Source: Flavobacteriaceae bacterium (GTDB lineage Bacteria; Bacteroidota; Bacteroidia; Flavobacteriales; Flavobacteriaceae). Taken from it: a stretch of 5,652 nucleotides of DNA. Location: NCBI GenBank assembly GCA_018672145.1, contig JABHGH010000009.1:1-5652 (forward strand), in the 5' to 3' direction. Of the stretch, positions 1 through 5,652 are shown piece by piece (position 1 is the stretch's first letter; each line of letters opens with the position of its first letter). The translations under genes and the position numbers were made by a program. The notes beneath the pieces were generated by a model. It was not told the DNA's origin. It made no database searches and saw only the letters and a program-made list of their open reading frames with translations.

Positions 1-117
1 CCTTGCGTTGTTCCTCGCGCAGTTCCTATCGTGGAAGCGATGGCATCTCTGGTACTTGCTGATTACTTTTTAATTGCACGTACAAACTCAATTATCGGGG
101 ATCATAATACATTTTAA
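1..117 (+). CDS. aroC: Chorismate synthase, C-terminal end (partial)
   Basis: Reading frame 1 is open from the window edge to TAA at 115-117 and encodes 38 residues. It begins PCVVPRAVPIVEAMASLVLA, which is the conserved C-terminal signature of chorismate synthases (the RHDP-C-x-PRAVPIVEAM region, with the RHD lying just outside the window). The enzyme converts 5-enolpyruvylshikimate-3-phosphate to chorismate with reduced FMN in the cytoplasm, the last step of the shikimate pathway. Only the tail is visible, so integrity of the rest cannot be judged. The 18-base gap to the following symporter gene on the same strand, with no terminator-like hairpin, suggests the two are co-transcribed. The match to the signature is strong, so the family call is secure despite the short length. 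Confidence 0.95.
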   Translation, partial: PCVVPRAVPIVEAMASLVLADYFLIARTNSIIGDHNTF

Positions 118-135
118 CTAACAAATGACATAATA

Positions 136-1440
136 ATGAGACGCTTAGCCCTTCACTGGAAAATTTTAATCGGAATGCTACTCGGTGCTATTTTTGGCAC
201 TTTCATGTTACAGTTTGATGCTGGAAAAGGATTGGTAACTGACTGGATAAAACCTTTTGGTACAATTTTCATTAATTCACTAAAACTCATCGCTATTCCA
301 CTCATACTTGCATCTCTCATCAAAGGGGTGTCGGACCTTAAAGATGTCGCCAAATTGTCTAAAATGGGTGGCAGAACTGTTTTACTATACATGATTACGA
401 CCGTCACAGCTGTTACCATTGGCTTGCTAATTGTGAATGTGATTCAGCCAGGACATATTGTGAGCGAAAAAGCACAGACTGATTTGGTTGAAGCCTATGC
501 TGATGAAGCTGCTTCAAAGCAGCAAATTGCAGAAGAACAAAAAACAGACGGTCCTTTGCAAGCACTTGTAGACATTGTTCCCTCAAACATTTTTGATGCT
601 GCAACCAATAATGCGAATATGCTTCAAATTATCTTTTTTTCTATATTCTTTGGTATTGGAATCATTTTAATCCCCGAAAAAAAAGCAAAGCCTATTAAAG
701 ATTTTTTTGATGCCACAAACGAAGTAGTATTAAAAATGATTGACCTGATCATGCTTGCTGCGCCGTATGGGGTCTTTGCTTTGTTGGCAACTCTAATCGT
801 TGATGCACCAAGTCCAGATTTGTTTAGTGCTCTAGGGCTCTATTCAATATGCGTACTTCTTGGCCTTTCAATAATGATATTATTTTATATCTCTCTTGTG
901 CGATTCTACACAGGAAAGTCTCCAAGATTTTTCATCAATGGAATTTTACCAGCCCAATTGCTGGCATTTTCCACAAGTTCCTCTGCTGCAACTTTACCTG
1001 TCACGATGGAACGGGTGCAAGAACATTTAGGAGTAGAAGAAGAGGTAAGTAGCTTTGTTCTTCCTATAGGCACAACAATTAACATGGATGGAACTAGCCT
1101 TTATCAAGGAATAGCAGCTATTTTTATTGCACAATCTTTTGGGTTACAACTCGATCTAGCTGCCCAACTCAGTATTATAGCTACGGCAACATTGGCATCC
1201 ATTGGGGCAGCTGCTGTCCCTAGTGCAGGAATGGTGATGTTGATCATCGTATTGGGTCAGGCTGGAATCCCTGAAGCTGGTCTGGCACTTATATTTGCCG
1301 TCGATAGGCCTTTGGATATGTGTCGAACTGTGGTTAATGTCACTGGAGACGCTGCAGTTTCTATGATTGTAGCTAAATCGACAGGTAAGCTAAAAAAACC
1401 TGCTGAGAAAAAATGGGATGACAATTACAAAAAGACCTAA
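136..1440 (+). CDS. Dicarboxylate/amino acid:cation symporter (DAACS family, GltP/DctA-like)
   Basis: This inner-membrane secondary transporter of 434 residues, a normal family length, is expected to import C4-dicarboxylates or acidic amino acids with Na+ or H+. The family hallmarks appear in order: hydrophobic N-terminal helices; the early segment FINSLKLIAIPLIL (about residues 45-58); the serine-rich hairpin FSTSSSAATLP (278-288); the cation-binding NMDGT in PIGTTINMDGTSLYQG (310-325); the second re-entrant hairpin ASIGAAAVPSAG (354-365); and a last helix with D390, D394, R397, T398, N401 and D405 in VDRPLDMCRTVVNVTGD. The arginine of DMCRT corresponds to the arginine that binds the substrate side-chain carboxylate in the archaeal homologue GltPh, which favours an acidic substrate (inference). 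A polar, charged loop lies at about 105-147 between transmembrane helices 3 and 4. The ATG at 136 was chosen because it begins the conserved N-terminus; there is no clear Shine-Dalgarno, and an upstream ATG at 125 stops after two codons. It probably shares an mRNA with aroC. Exact substrate is not determinable. Confidence 0.95.
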   Translation: MRRLALHWKILIGMLLGAIFGTFMLQFDAGKGLVTDWIKPFGTIFINSLKLIAIPLILASLIKGVSDLKDVAKLSKMGGRTVLLYMITTVTAVTIGLLIVNVIQPGHIVSEKAQTDLVEAYADEAASKQQIAEEQKTDGPLQALVDIVPSNIFDAATNNANMLQIIFFSIFFGIGIILIPEKKAKPIKDFFDATNEVVLKMIDLIMLAAPYGVFALLATLIVDAPSPDLFSALGLYSICVLLGLSIMILFYISLVRFYTGKSPRFFINGILPAQLLAFSTSSSAATLPVTMERVQEHLGVEEEVSSFVLPIGTTINMDGTSLYQGIAAIFIAQSFGLQLDLAAQLSIIATATLASIGAAAVPSAGMVMLIIVLGQAGIPEAGLALIFAVDRPLDMCRTVVNVTGDAAVSMIVAKSTGKLKKPAEKKWDDNYKKT

Positions 1441-1443
1441 ATC

Positions 1444-1842
1444 TTATATTATTAGTCTTTCAACAACTTTTTTGTTGTTAACTAAGGGACATGAGTCATA
1501 CTTGCCAAAAACCCTGTAACGATGCTTTGCTATTGCCATATACAGATGATCAGTAAACGACGTTGGAAGAAGCCAAATGATCAGTCCAATCCACTGCAAA
1601 AGGATTAATTGATTGGTAATGACTCGAATTGCATTTGACTTTTCAAATATTTCTCCATTTTTATCCATCACCAAAATCGATTGAACAGATTCTTTTCCGA
1701 TATTTTTTTGGGCAAACGAACTATTAAGTGTGGAAAATGAAAATCGCTTTTTATAGTCGAGCCAAATCAGAAACCGAACAGCTCGATTGCACAATACACA
1801 GTAACCGTCAATAAAAATAATATGATGTTGCGGAGAGTTCAT
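1444..1842 (-). CDS. DCC-family (DUF393, YuxK-like) thiol-disulfide oxidoreductase-like protein
   Basis: A 132-residue protein with the family-defining DxxCxxC motif near the N-terminus (DGYCVLCN, D12, C15, C18) and the usual C-terminal RYRVFGKYDSCPL block (about 108-120). Length and motif spacing are normal for the DCC/DUF393 family, which is annotated as thiol-disulfide oxidoreductase from its CxxC motif and thioredoxin-like fold prediction; the true substrate of these proteins is unknown. The hydrophobic stretch at about 78-93 is typical of the family and is not by itself a convincing membrane anchor. No signal peptide is seen, so a cytoplasmic location is likely. The ATG shares its A with the TAA stop of mutS2 (TAATG, 1 base overlap), and no Shine-Dalgarno is evident, so translation is probably coupled to mutS2. 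Its own stop lies 3 bases from the stop of the convergent symporter gene. Confidence 0.9.
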   Translation of the reverse strand: MNSPQHHIIFIDGYCVLCNRAVRFLIWLDYKKRFSFSTLNSSFAQKNIGKESVQSILVMDKNGEIFEKSNAIRVITNQLILLQWIGLIIWLLPTSFTDHLYMAIAKHRYRVFGKYDSCPLVNNKKVVERLII

Positions 1843-4001
1843 TATGATCGCTTGACAAGTTCTAATTCATCTGAATCGACTTGGGTTGTAAACGTTCCGT
1901 AGTTGACAATCGCTTTGTTTTTCTCTAAACTATCGATGGTACCAACCGCATTTCCATCAAATAAACGTACATGGTCGCCAATGTGGAATTGTACTTTTGA
2001 ACGCTTTTTAACCACTACTTTGGGTTTATTTTTTTTCTCGACCCGTACTTTTTCAATTTTTTCTTCGACCTCTTCTTTCAACTTTTTCTTTTCTGCCTTT
2101 TTCTTGCGAACAATCGCAGCAGACTGTTTTCTTCTCTTCGCATTTTCACCCTCAACAATCTGAAGTAGCGCAGCCACTAGAGGTCGTTTTTTTCCATTGA
2201 CAAAAAAAGATTCTGCAACATCATTTACTTTGTTTCCTAGAACAATCATGCGTTGATCTTGGTCAAAGAGATTTTGATAACTTTCTAGTTTAGCTTTTAC
2301 TTTGGAGTTAAGTGTTTCTAGCTTTTCATTTTGTCTTCGGCTTTTTAGCGCTTCGTCTTGAAGTTCTTTGGTGTTTTTAGCCATGGTGCTGCGTTCTCGC
2401 TGCATTTTTGCTAGAGTGGCATCAAAACGAACTTTACCTCGTTCGATCTTCTTCTTTGCCCGGTTGATTAAGCGATATGGTATGCCATTTTTTTGGGCGA
2501 CTTCAAAAGTAAATGAACTTCCTGCCTCTCCTGTATTCAATTGAAATGTTGGGGTGAGATTGTTTCGGTCAAATTGCATATTGGCATTGGCTGCAAATGG
2601 CAACTCATCGGCCAATAGTTTGAGGTTTGAATAGTGTGTTGTAATCACACCAAGTGCCTTTTCCTCATAGAATACTTCTAGAAAAATCTCTGCCAAAGCA
2701 CCTCCAAGTTCAGGGTCTGAGCCAGTGCCAAACTCATCAATCAACAATAAACTTTTTGCATTACACTTCTTTAAAAAGCGGTTCATGTTTTTTAACCGAT
2801 AACTGTAGGTACTCAGTTCATTATCAATAGATTGATTGTCCCCAATGTCAGTGAGTATGTTTTCAAAAACACACATATGGGATTGAGGATGAACTGGGAC
2901 AAGAAATCCACTTTGAAGCATTAATTGCAAGAGCCCGATGGTTTTCAGCGTAATACTTTTTCCGCCTGCATTAGGTCCCGATATGACAAGAATGCGAAGT
3001 TCATTGTGCAAATGAATTGTTTGTGGATAGGTGGGTTGTTTTTTGATTTTATTAGCTAAAAAGAGTAGGGGATGATAGGCCTCACGTAGGTCCAAGTCTG
3101 AAGTGTCATTCAGTTTTGGCATAATGGCATTCATTTCCTGTGCATAGAGTGATTTGGCGCAAATCACATCAATTTCAGTAGCATAGAGTTGGTAGTTTCC
3201 AAGAAGCTGCTGAAATGGTCGCATCCAATTGGTCAGCTCACGAAGAATTCGATCAATTTCTTCTTTCTCATCGTAAGTAAGGTTTTGCATTTCCTGACTG
3301 TACTGCACCACATCTTGAGGTTCGATATATACAATGCTACCCGTTTTACTACTTCCCAACAACGAGCCTTTGACTTTGCGACGGTACATTGCTTTGACAG
3401 CCAAAACACGCCGATTGGCAACAACCGTTTCCTTGATATCGTCTAAAAACCCAGCGCTGTGATATTTGCTCATCGAAGAACCGAAGCTTTGACTAATTTT
3501 CCCACGCATTTGATCCATTTGCTTGCGAATCACAGCGAGTGTATCAGAAGCGTCATTGCGAACTTCTCCAAAGCGATCAATAACACGATCTACTTCTTTG
3601 GGAATTGTCTTTTCTATGGGTTGATGTTCTCCTAATTTGTGAAGCTGTGGAAAGAAAGCTTTTGTTTTTTTGAAAAAACGTAGCAAATCTTGAACTGTTT
3701 TGCAAAGATGTGCAATCCGTTGAAAATGATCTACCTCGATCTTACTATTTTCAATTTGTAAAAGACTCAACGCTTTGTCAATCGATTCAAATCCGTGGTT
3801 TGGAATCTTGTACTCACTCTCATACGAACTACGATATTCATGTACTCGTGTAACCTCAATTTTCACTCGTGATAGTGAAGTATGGGGTATGAGTGTGCGA
3901 AGTGATGATGCTCCTAGCTCGGTTGCACAGCGTGCAGCAGCCTGTTCGCGTACCGCGTCAAACTCTAGATCAGTTATGCTTTTTTCACTTATCTTTTTCA
4001 T
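1842..4001 (-). CDS. mutS2: MutS2-family DNA-binding ATPase lacking the C-terminal Smr domain
   Basis: A 719-residue cytoplasmic MutS2-type ATPase. Residues 1-300 form the MutS2 clamp/lever region, with ANRRVLAVKA and GSIVYIEP at about 195-228. The ABC-type ATPase follows: Walker A GPNAGGKS (342-349), the signature region around NELSTYSYRL (394-403), Walker B LLLIDEFGTGSDP (418-430) and the TTHYSN switch (454-459). A charged, coiled-coil-prone segment (about 510-585), a very Lys-rich linker (about 622-668) and a small KOW/SH3-like module (GDHVRLFDGNAVGTIDS, 675-691, to about 715) complete the protein. Canonical MutS2 is near 780 residues and ends in an Smr nuclease domain; here the protein stops right after the KOW-like module and no DLHG or HGxG-type Smr motif is present. 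MutS2 proteins lack the mismatch-recognition domain of MutS and are linked to suppression of recombination and to rescue of collided ribosomes; which applies here is unknown. The start at 4001 is supported by AAGGA six bases upstream. It overlaps the downstream DCC gene by one base and diverges from ung. Confidence 0.95.
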   Translation of the reverse strand: MKKISEKSITDLEFDAVREQAAARCATELGASSLRTLIPHTSLSRVKIEVTRVHEYRSSYESEYKIPNHGFESIDKALSLLQIENSKIEVDHFQRIAHLCKTVQDLLRFFKKTKAFFPQLHKLGEHQPIEKTIPKEVDRVIDRFGEVRNDASDTLAVIRKQMDQMRGKISQSFGSSMSKYHSAGFLDDIKETVVANRRVLAVKAMYRRKVKGSLLGSSKTGSIVYIEPQDVVQYSQEMQNLTYDEKEEIDRILRELTNWMRPFQQLLGNYQLYATEIDVICAKSLYAQEMNAIMPKLNDTSDLDLREAYHPLLFLANKIKKQPTYPQTIHLHNELRILVISGPNAGGKSITLKTIGLLQLMLQSGFLVPVHPQSHMCVFENILTDIGDNQSIDNELSTYSYRLKNMNRFLKKCNAKSLLLIDEFGTGSDPELGGALAEIFLEVFYEEKALGVITTHYSNLKLLADELPFAANANMQFDRNNLTPTFQLNTGEAGSSFTFEVAQKNGIPYRLINRAKKKIERGKVRFDATLAKMQRERSTMAKNTKELQDEALKSRRQNEKLETLNSKVKAKLESYQNLFDQDQRMIVLGNKVNDVAESFFVNGKKRPLVAALLQIVEGENAKRRKQSAAIVRKKKAEKKKLKEEVEEKIEKVRVEKKNKPKVVVKKRSKVQFHIGDHVRLFDGNAVGTIDSLEKNKAIVNYGTFTTQVDSDELELVKRS

Positions 4002-4007
4002 AGCATT

Positions 4008-4012
4008 TCCTT
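4008..4012 (-). promoter_or_regulatory. Ribosome binding site of mutS2
   Basis: The minus strand reads AAGGA followed by six bases and then the mutS2 ATG. This is a good Shine-Dalgarno match at a good distance, and it fixes the start at 4001. It stands out because the other starts in the window (symporter, DCC protein, ung, spondin lipoprotein) show none, as is usual in Bacteroidota. Confidence 0.6.
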
Positions 4013-4026
4013 ACCTTCGGAAAATG

Positions 4027-4034
4027 CAAAATTA
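4027..4034 (-). promoter_or_regulatory. Possible -7 promoter box for mutS2 (TAATTTTG)
   Basis: On the minus strand TAATTTTG matches the Bacteroidota sigma-factor -7 consensus TAnnTTTG exactly. A start point a few bases downstream would give a leader of roughly 20 bases that includes the AAGGA site. No clear -33 TTTG/TTG element is visible at the expected distance, and the region is very AT-rich, so a chance match is possible. Confidence 0.35.
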
Positions 4035-4045
4035 ACTTTTTTTTG

Positions 4046-4711
4046 ATGAACATTACACTCGAGTCATCTTGGAAATCAGCACTTTCAAAAGAGTTTGAAA
4101 AACCCTATTTTCATTCGCTGACTTTTTTTGTGCGTCAAGCATATAAAACAAAAACCGTTTATCCGCCTCCAGGACTCGTTTTTAACGCTCTAGATTCTTG
4201 CCCACTTTCACAAACTCGAGTTGTTATTCTTGGACAGGACCCATACCATGGACAAGGCCAAGCTCATGGTTTGTCTTTCTCTGTACCTTTGGGTATTCCT
4301 AATCCACCTTCATTAATAAATATTTTTAAGGAGTTGGAAGCCGATGTTAATCGGTCACAAACACAACATGGTAATCTTACTGCATGGGCATCACAAGGTG
4401 TGTTGTTGCTCAATGCAACCCTGACAGTAGAAGCAGGAAAGGCGGGAAGCCATCATCAACAAGGTTGGGAACAATTTACAGATGCCGTCATTGATGTAGT
4501 TTCCTCACAGAGCAAGCATGTTGTTTTTATGCTTTGGGGCAATTATGCAAAAAGAAAAGGAAAGCACATCAATCGTGACCACCACCTTGTTTTGGAATCT
4601 GGCCACCCATCACCACTAAGTGCCAACAGAGGTCTTTGGTTTGGGAATAAACATTTTAGTCAAGCGAATACCTACCTTGAAAAGCACGGACATAAACCAA
4701 TTGACTGGTAA
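4046..4711 (+). CDS. ung: Uracil-DNA glycosylase, family 1
   Basis: A 221-residue base-excision repair enzyme that removes uracil from DNA after cytosine deamination or dUTP incorporation. Every family-1 motif is present: the water-activating loop GQDPYHGQGQAHGLSFSV (63-80) with catalytic D65; the PPSLINIFKELE segment (87-98); uracil-binding LLLNATLTV with N123; VFMLWGNYAKRKG (160-172); and the DNA-intercalating loop GHPSPLSANRG (186-196) with catalytic H187. Length matches the family (about 220-230). I start it at the ATG at 4046; a TTG directly before it (4043) is also in frame but adds only one residue. No Shine-Dalgarno is seen, and a run of eight T (4037-4044) precedes the start. The gene diverges from mutS2, and its TAA directly abuts the TAA of the convergent spondin lipoprotein gene. 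The protein appears fully functional. Confidence 0.98.
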   Translation: MNITLESSWKSALSKEFEKPYFHSLTFFVRQAYKTKTVYPPPGLVFNALDSCPLSQTRVVILGQDPYHGQGQAHGLSFSVPLGIPNPPSLINIFKELEADVNRSQTQHGNLTAWASQGVLLLNATLTVEAGKAGSHHQQGWEQFTDAVIDVVSSQSKHVVFMLWGNYAKRKGKHINRDHHLVLESGHPSPLSANRGLWFGNKHFSQANTYLEKHGHKPIDW

Positions 4712-5419
4712 TTACTTTTTCGTGAACGTAATCATGCAGAAGGATGGTTTTATTTTAGAGTATTCTGCCAAAGGTGGAGTCGTAATAACCTGAATGGGAC
4801 TTGGTGGCTGCGTGTCACTATTTGCAGATGTAAAGGTCTCCCCACTATCTGTACCTGCATCAAAAACAGTTCCAAGGATCGTTTTTTCGGATACAAACTC
4901 ATTATCTTCATCGAGAAGATTGGTGTTTAAGCAGCCCACATACCAATCTGGACTTGGAGCAATCATAGTGAATAAAGTAACAAAAGAAAATAGTGTAGAG
5001 ACTTCTATATCAATTTTAATGGTACCAACACCACTGTTAAGTACGCTTCCTGTGTAGGTTGACTGCCCTTGGCCTTGATCAATCAATGATTGAAGTTCGT
5101 TGACTAAAGTACTAGTCCCTCCAAATTCAGCCATTTCTTCTAAACCATTAGAGGCTATTTCTCCCTCGCTAAAAAGCGTATTGTTGGATTGGTGAACCCA
5201 TCCAACCAATTGAGAAAAGTGGGCGCCACTTGGGTAATCTGTAGGAAAATCATTGGCATTCCAATTAAAAGTAAAAACAACTTCATAGGTCTGAGAGGTT
5301 GCCGATGACTATTCATAGTTTTCAGGACTGAAGGGAGCACTTTCATTGTTTATATCAGCGTTTACGCAAGAGGACAACAAAAAGCAAACTGAGAAAAGGA
5401 TAGTGAGATAGAGTTTCAT
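4712..5419 (-). pseudogene. Spondin_N-domain lipoprotein gene interrupted by an in-frame TAG
   Basis: From ATG at 5419 the frame encodes a lipoprotein signal peptide (MKLYLTILFSVCFLLSSC, lipobox LSSC with C18). It then has a short linker, a TAG at codon 37, and in the same frame an uninterrupted stretch of codons 38-235 ending at TAA 4712. Codons from about 44 on match the Spondin_N domain: FNWNANDFP (51-59), HFSQLVGWVHQ (67-77), EGEIASNGLEEMAEFG, MIAPSPDWYVG (152-162) and FDAGTDSG (186-193). The F-spondin N-terminal domain family has the same blocks (HWSPLIG, PSPDW, DAGTDSG) in the same order. The intact product would be a roughly 215-residue lipid-anchored envelope protein; the role of bacterial Spondin_N proteins is unknown. 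There is no frameshift, only the one stop, which sits in the linker. Restart downstream (for example TTG at 5209) would lose the signal peptide and the first part of the domain. The stop could be a recent mutation, an assembly or read error, or suppressed; I call it a probable pseudogene. It follows the nucleoside phosphorylase gene on the same strand. Confidence 0.82.
5309..5311 (-). other. In-frame amber codon (codon 37) of the spondin lipoprotein gene
   Basis: The + strand reads CTA, so the minus-strand codon is TAG, between ENYE and SSATSQTYE. One base change from CAG, GAG, AAG, TAT, TAC, TCG, TTG or TGG would explain it. Both sides are in the same frame (5419 and 5209 differ by 210 bases). 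Confidence 0.9.
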
Positions 5420-5482
5420 AATGGGGTTTTTTAAACTCACATGCAAGAGATATGCCAAAACAATAAGTTTGAGTTTTAATAA

Positions 5483-5652
5483 CTAAAACCCACCTGTTTT
5501 AATTCCCTCTATCACCTTTTCTATCATTGTAAGAACTGTTTTTTCGGGCTTTAAGGAAAATGTTCCATGAAAACGGTTGGCCAATATGGCTGAAATGGAA
5601 ACTGCCTTATGCCCCATAAGCTGACTCAACCCATAGATACCAGCTGTTTCCA
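5483..5652 (-). CDS. Nucleoside phosphorylase (uridine phosphorylase-like), C-terminal end (partial)
   Basis: The minus strand is open from the window edge to TAG at 5485-5483, giving 55 full codons plus the last two bases (TG) of a codon that is most likely ATG. The visible protein starts ETAGIYGLSQLMGHKAVSIS, so with the preceding Met it carries the MET motif that in nucleoside phosphorylase family I (PNP_UDP_1) contacts the ribose and phosphate. ILANRFHGTFS and a terminal helix follow, as in the uridine-phosphorylase-like proteins of Bacteroidota. The reaction is phosphorolysis of a nucleoside to a free base and ribose-1-phosphate, in the cytoplasm, for salvage. Uridine is the best guess for the substrate, but the base-specificity residues lie outside the window. 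Sixty-three bases separate its stop from the start of the spondin lipoprotein gene, so joint transcription is possible but not shown. Confidence 0.88.
   Translation of the reverse strand, partial: ETAGIYGLSQLMGHKAVSISAILANRFHGTFSLKPEKTVLTMIEKVIEGIKTGGF

Noticed and set aside
301..303. LDLR near residues 303-306 of MutS2 as an Smr-type motif
   Set aside because: The LDLR in MutS2 lies in the MutS core segment LDLREAYHPLL just before the ATPase, far from any Smr position, so it is not evidence of a nuclease domain. The coordinates given here are residue-based placeholders; the codons lie near minus-strand 3095-3084.
1462..1479. Inverted repeat AACAAC-TTTTTT-GTTGTT as a terminator
   Set aside because: The stem is only six mostly A-T pairs, no U tract follows it on the symporter transcript, and on the other strand it is coding sequence (NNKKVV) of the DCC protein.
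1903..2163. 86-residue plus-strand open frame rich in F and S
   Set aside because: It is the mirror of the Lys-rich linker of mutS2 (poly-A read as poly-T) and has no independent support.
3990..3997. TATCTTTT as a -7 box for ung
   Set aside because: It lacks the final G of TAnnTTTG, has no partner -33 element, and lies inside the mutS2 coding region in AT-rich sequence where such matches are common.
5155..5346. 63-residue minus-strand open frame in the spondin region
   Set aside because: It is a different frame from the spondin gene, resembles no family, and overlaps codons that clearly continue the Spondin_N domain.
5420..5482. Promoter ahead of the spondin lipoprotein gene
   Set aside because: The 63 bases contain TTTTG and a TGAGTTTA on the minus strand, but neither spacing nor sequence fits the Bacteroidota consensus well enough.
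5471..5491. Hairpin at the end of the nucleoside phosphorylase gene (GGGTTTTA-GTTAT-TAAAACTC on the minus strand)
   Set aside because: The eight-pair stem includes a G-U pair and is mostly A-T, and no run of U follows it, so I cannot support a terminator call.

Overview
The window looks like ordinary, tightly packed chromosome of a Bacteroidota bacterium, most likely of the class Flavobacteriia. The reasons are AT-rich coding, starts that mostly lack a Shine-Dalgarno sequence, a TAnnTTTG-type -7 box ahead of mutS2, a MutS2 that stops before the Smr nuclease domain, and a Spondin_N-domain lipoprotein. The taxonomic call is inference from gene content; no rRNA or tRNA is present. I see no mobile element, CRISPR array, phage gene or long repeat.

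Layout: (1) On the + strand, the last 38 codons of chorismate synthase (aroC, 1-117) are followed after 18 bases by a complete dicarboxylate/amino acid:cation symporter (136-1440). (2) On the - strand, mutS2 (4001 to 1842) is followed by a small DCC-family (DUF393) thiol-disulfide oxidoreductase-like gene (1842 to 1444). The two are joined by a TAATG stop/start overlap, and the DCC gene runs head-on into the symporter gene with 3 bases between stops. (3) On the + strand, uracil-DNA glycosylase (ung, 4046-4711) diverges from mutS2 across 44 bases. (4) On the - strand, the 3' end of a uridine-phosphorylase-like nucleoside phosphorylase (5652 to 5483) is followed after 63 bases by a Spondin_N lipoprotein gene (5419 to 4712). 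That gene is interrupted by one in-frame TAG at 5311-5309, and its TAA stop directly abuts the TAA stop of ung.

Together the genes cover aromatic amino acid biosynthesis (aroC), organic acid or amino acid uptake (symporter), genome maintenance (mutS2 and ung, sharing a divergent promoter region), thiol redox (DCC protein), nucleoside salvage (phosphorylase) and a probable envelope lipoprotein. No stretch over 300 bases lacks a gene; the longest non-coding gap is 63 bases (5420-5482).

I do not see a convincing undescribed system. The items most worth checking are the amber codon in the otherwise intact spondin lipoprotein gene and the Smr-less MutS2 coupled to a DCC protein.
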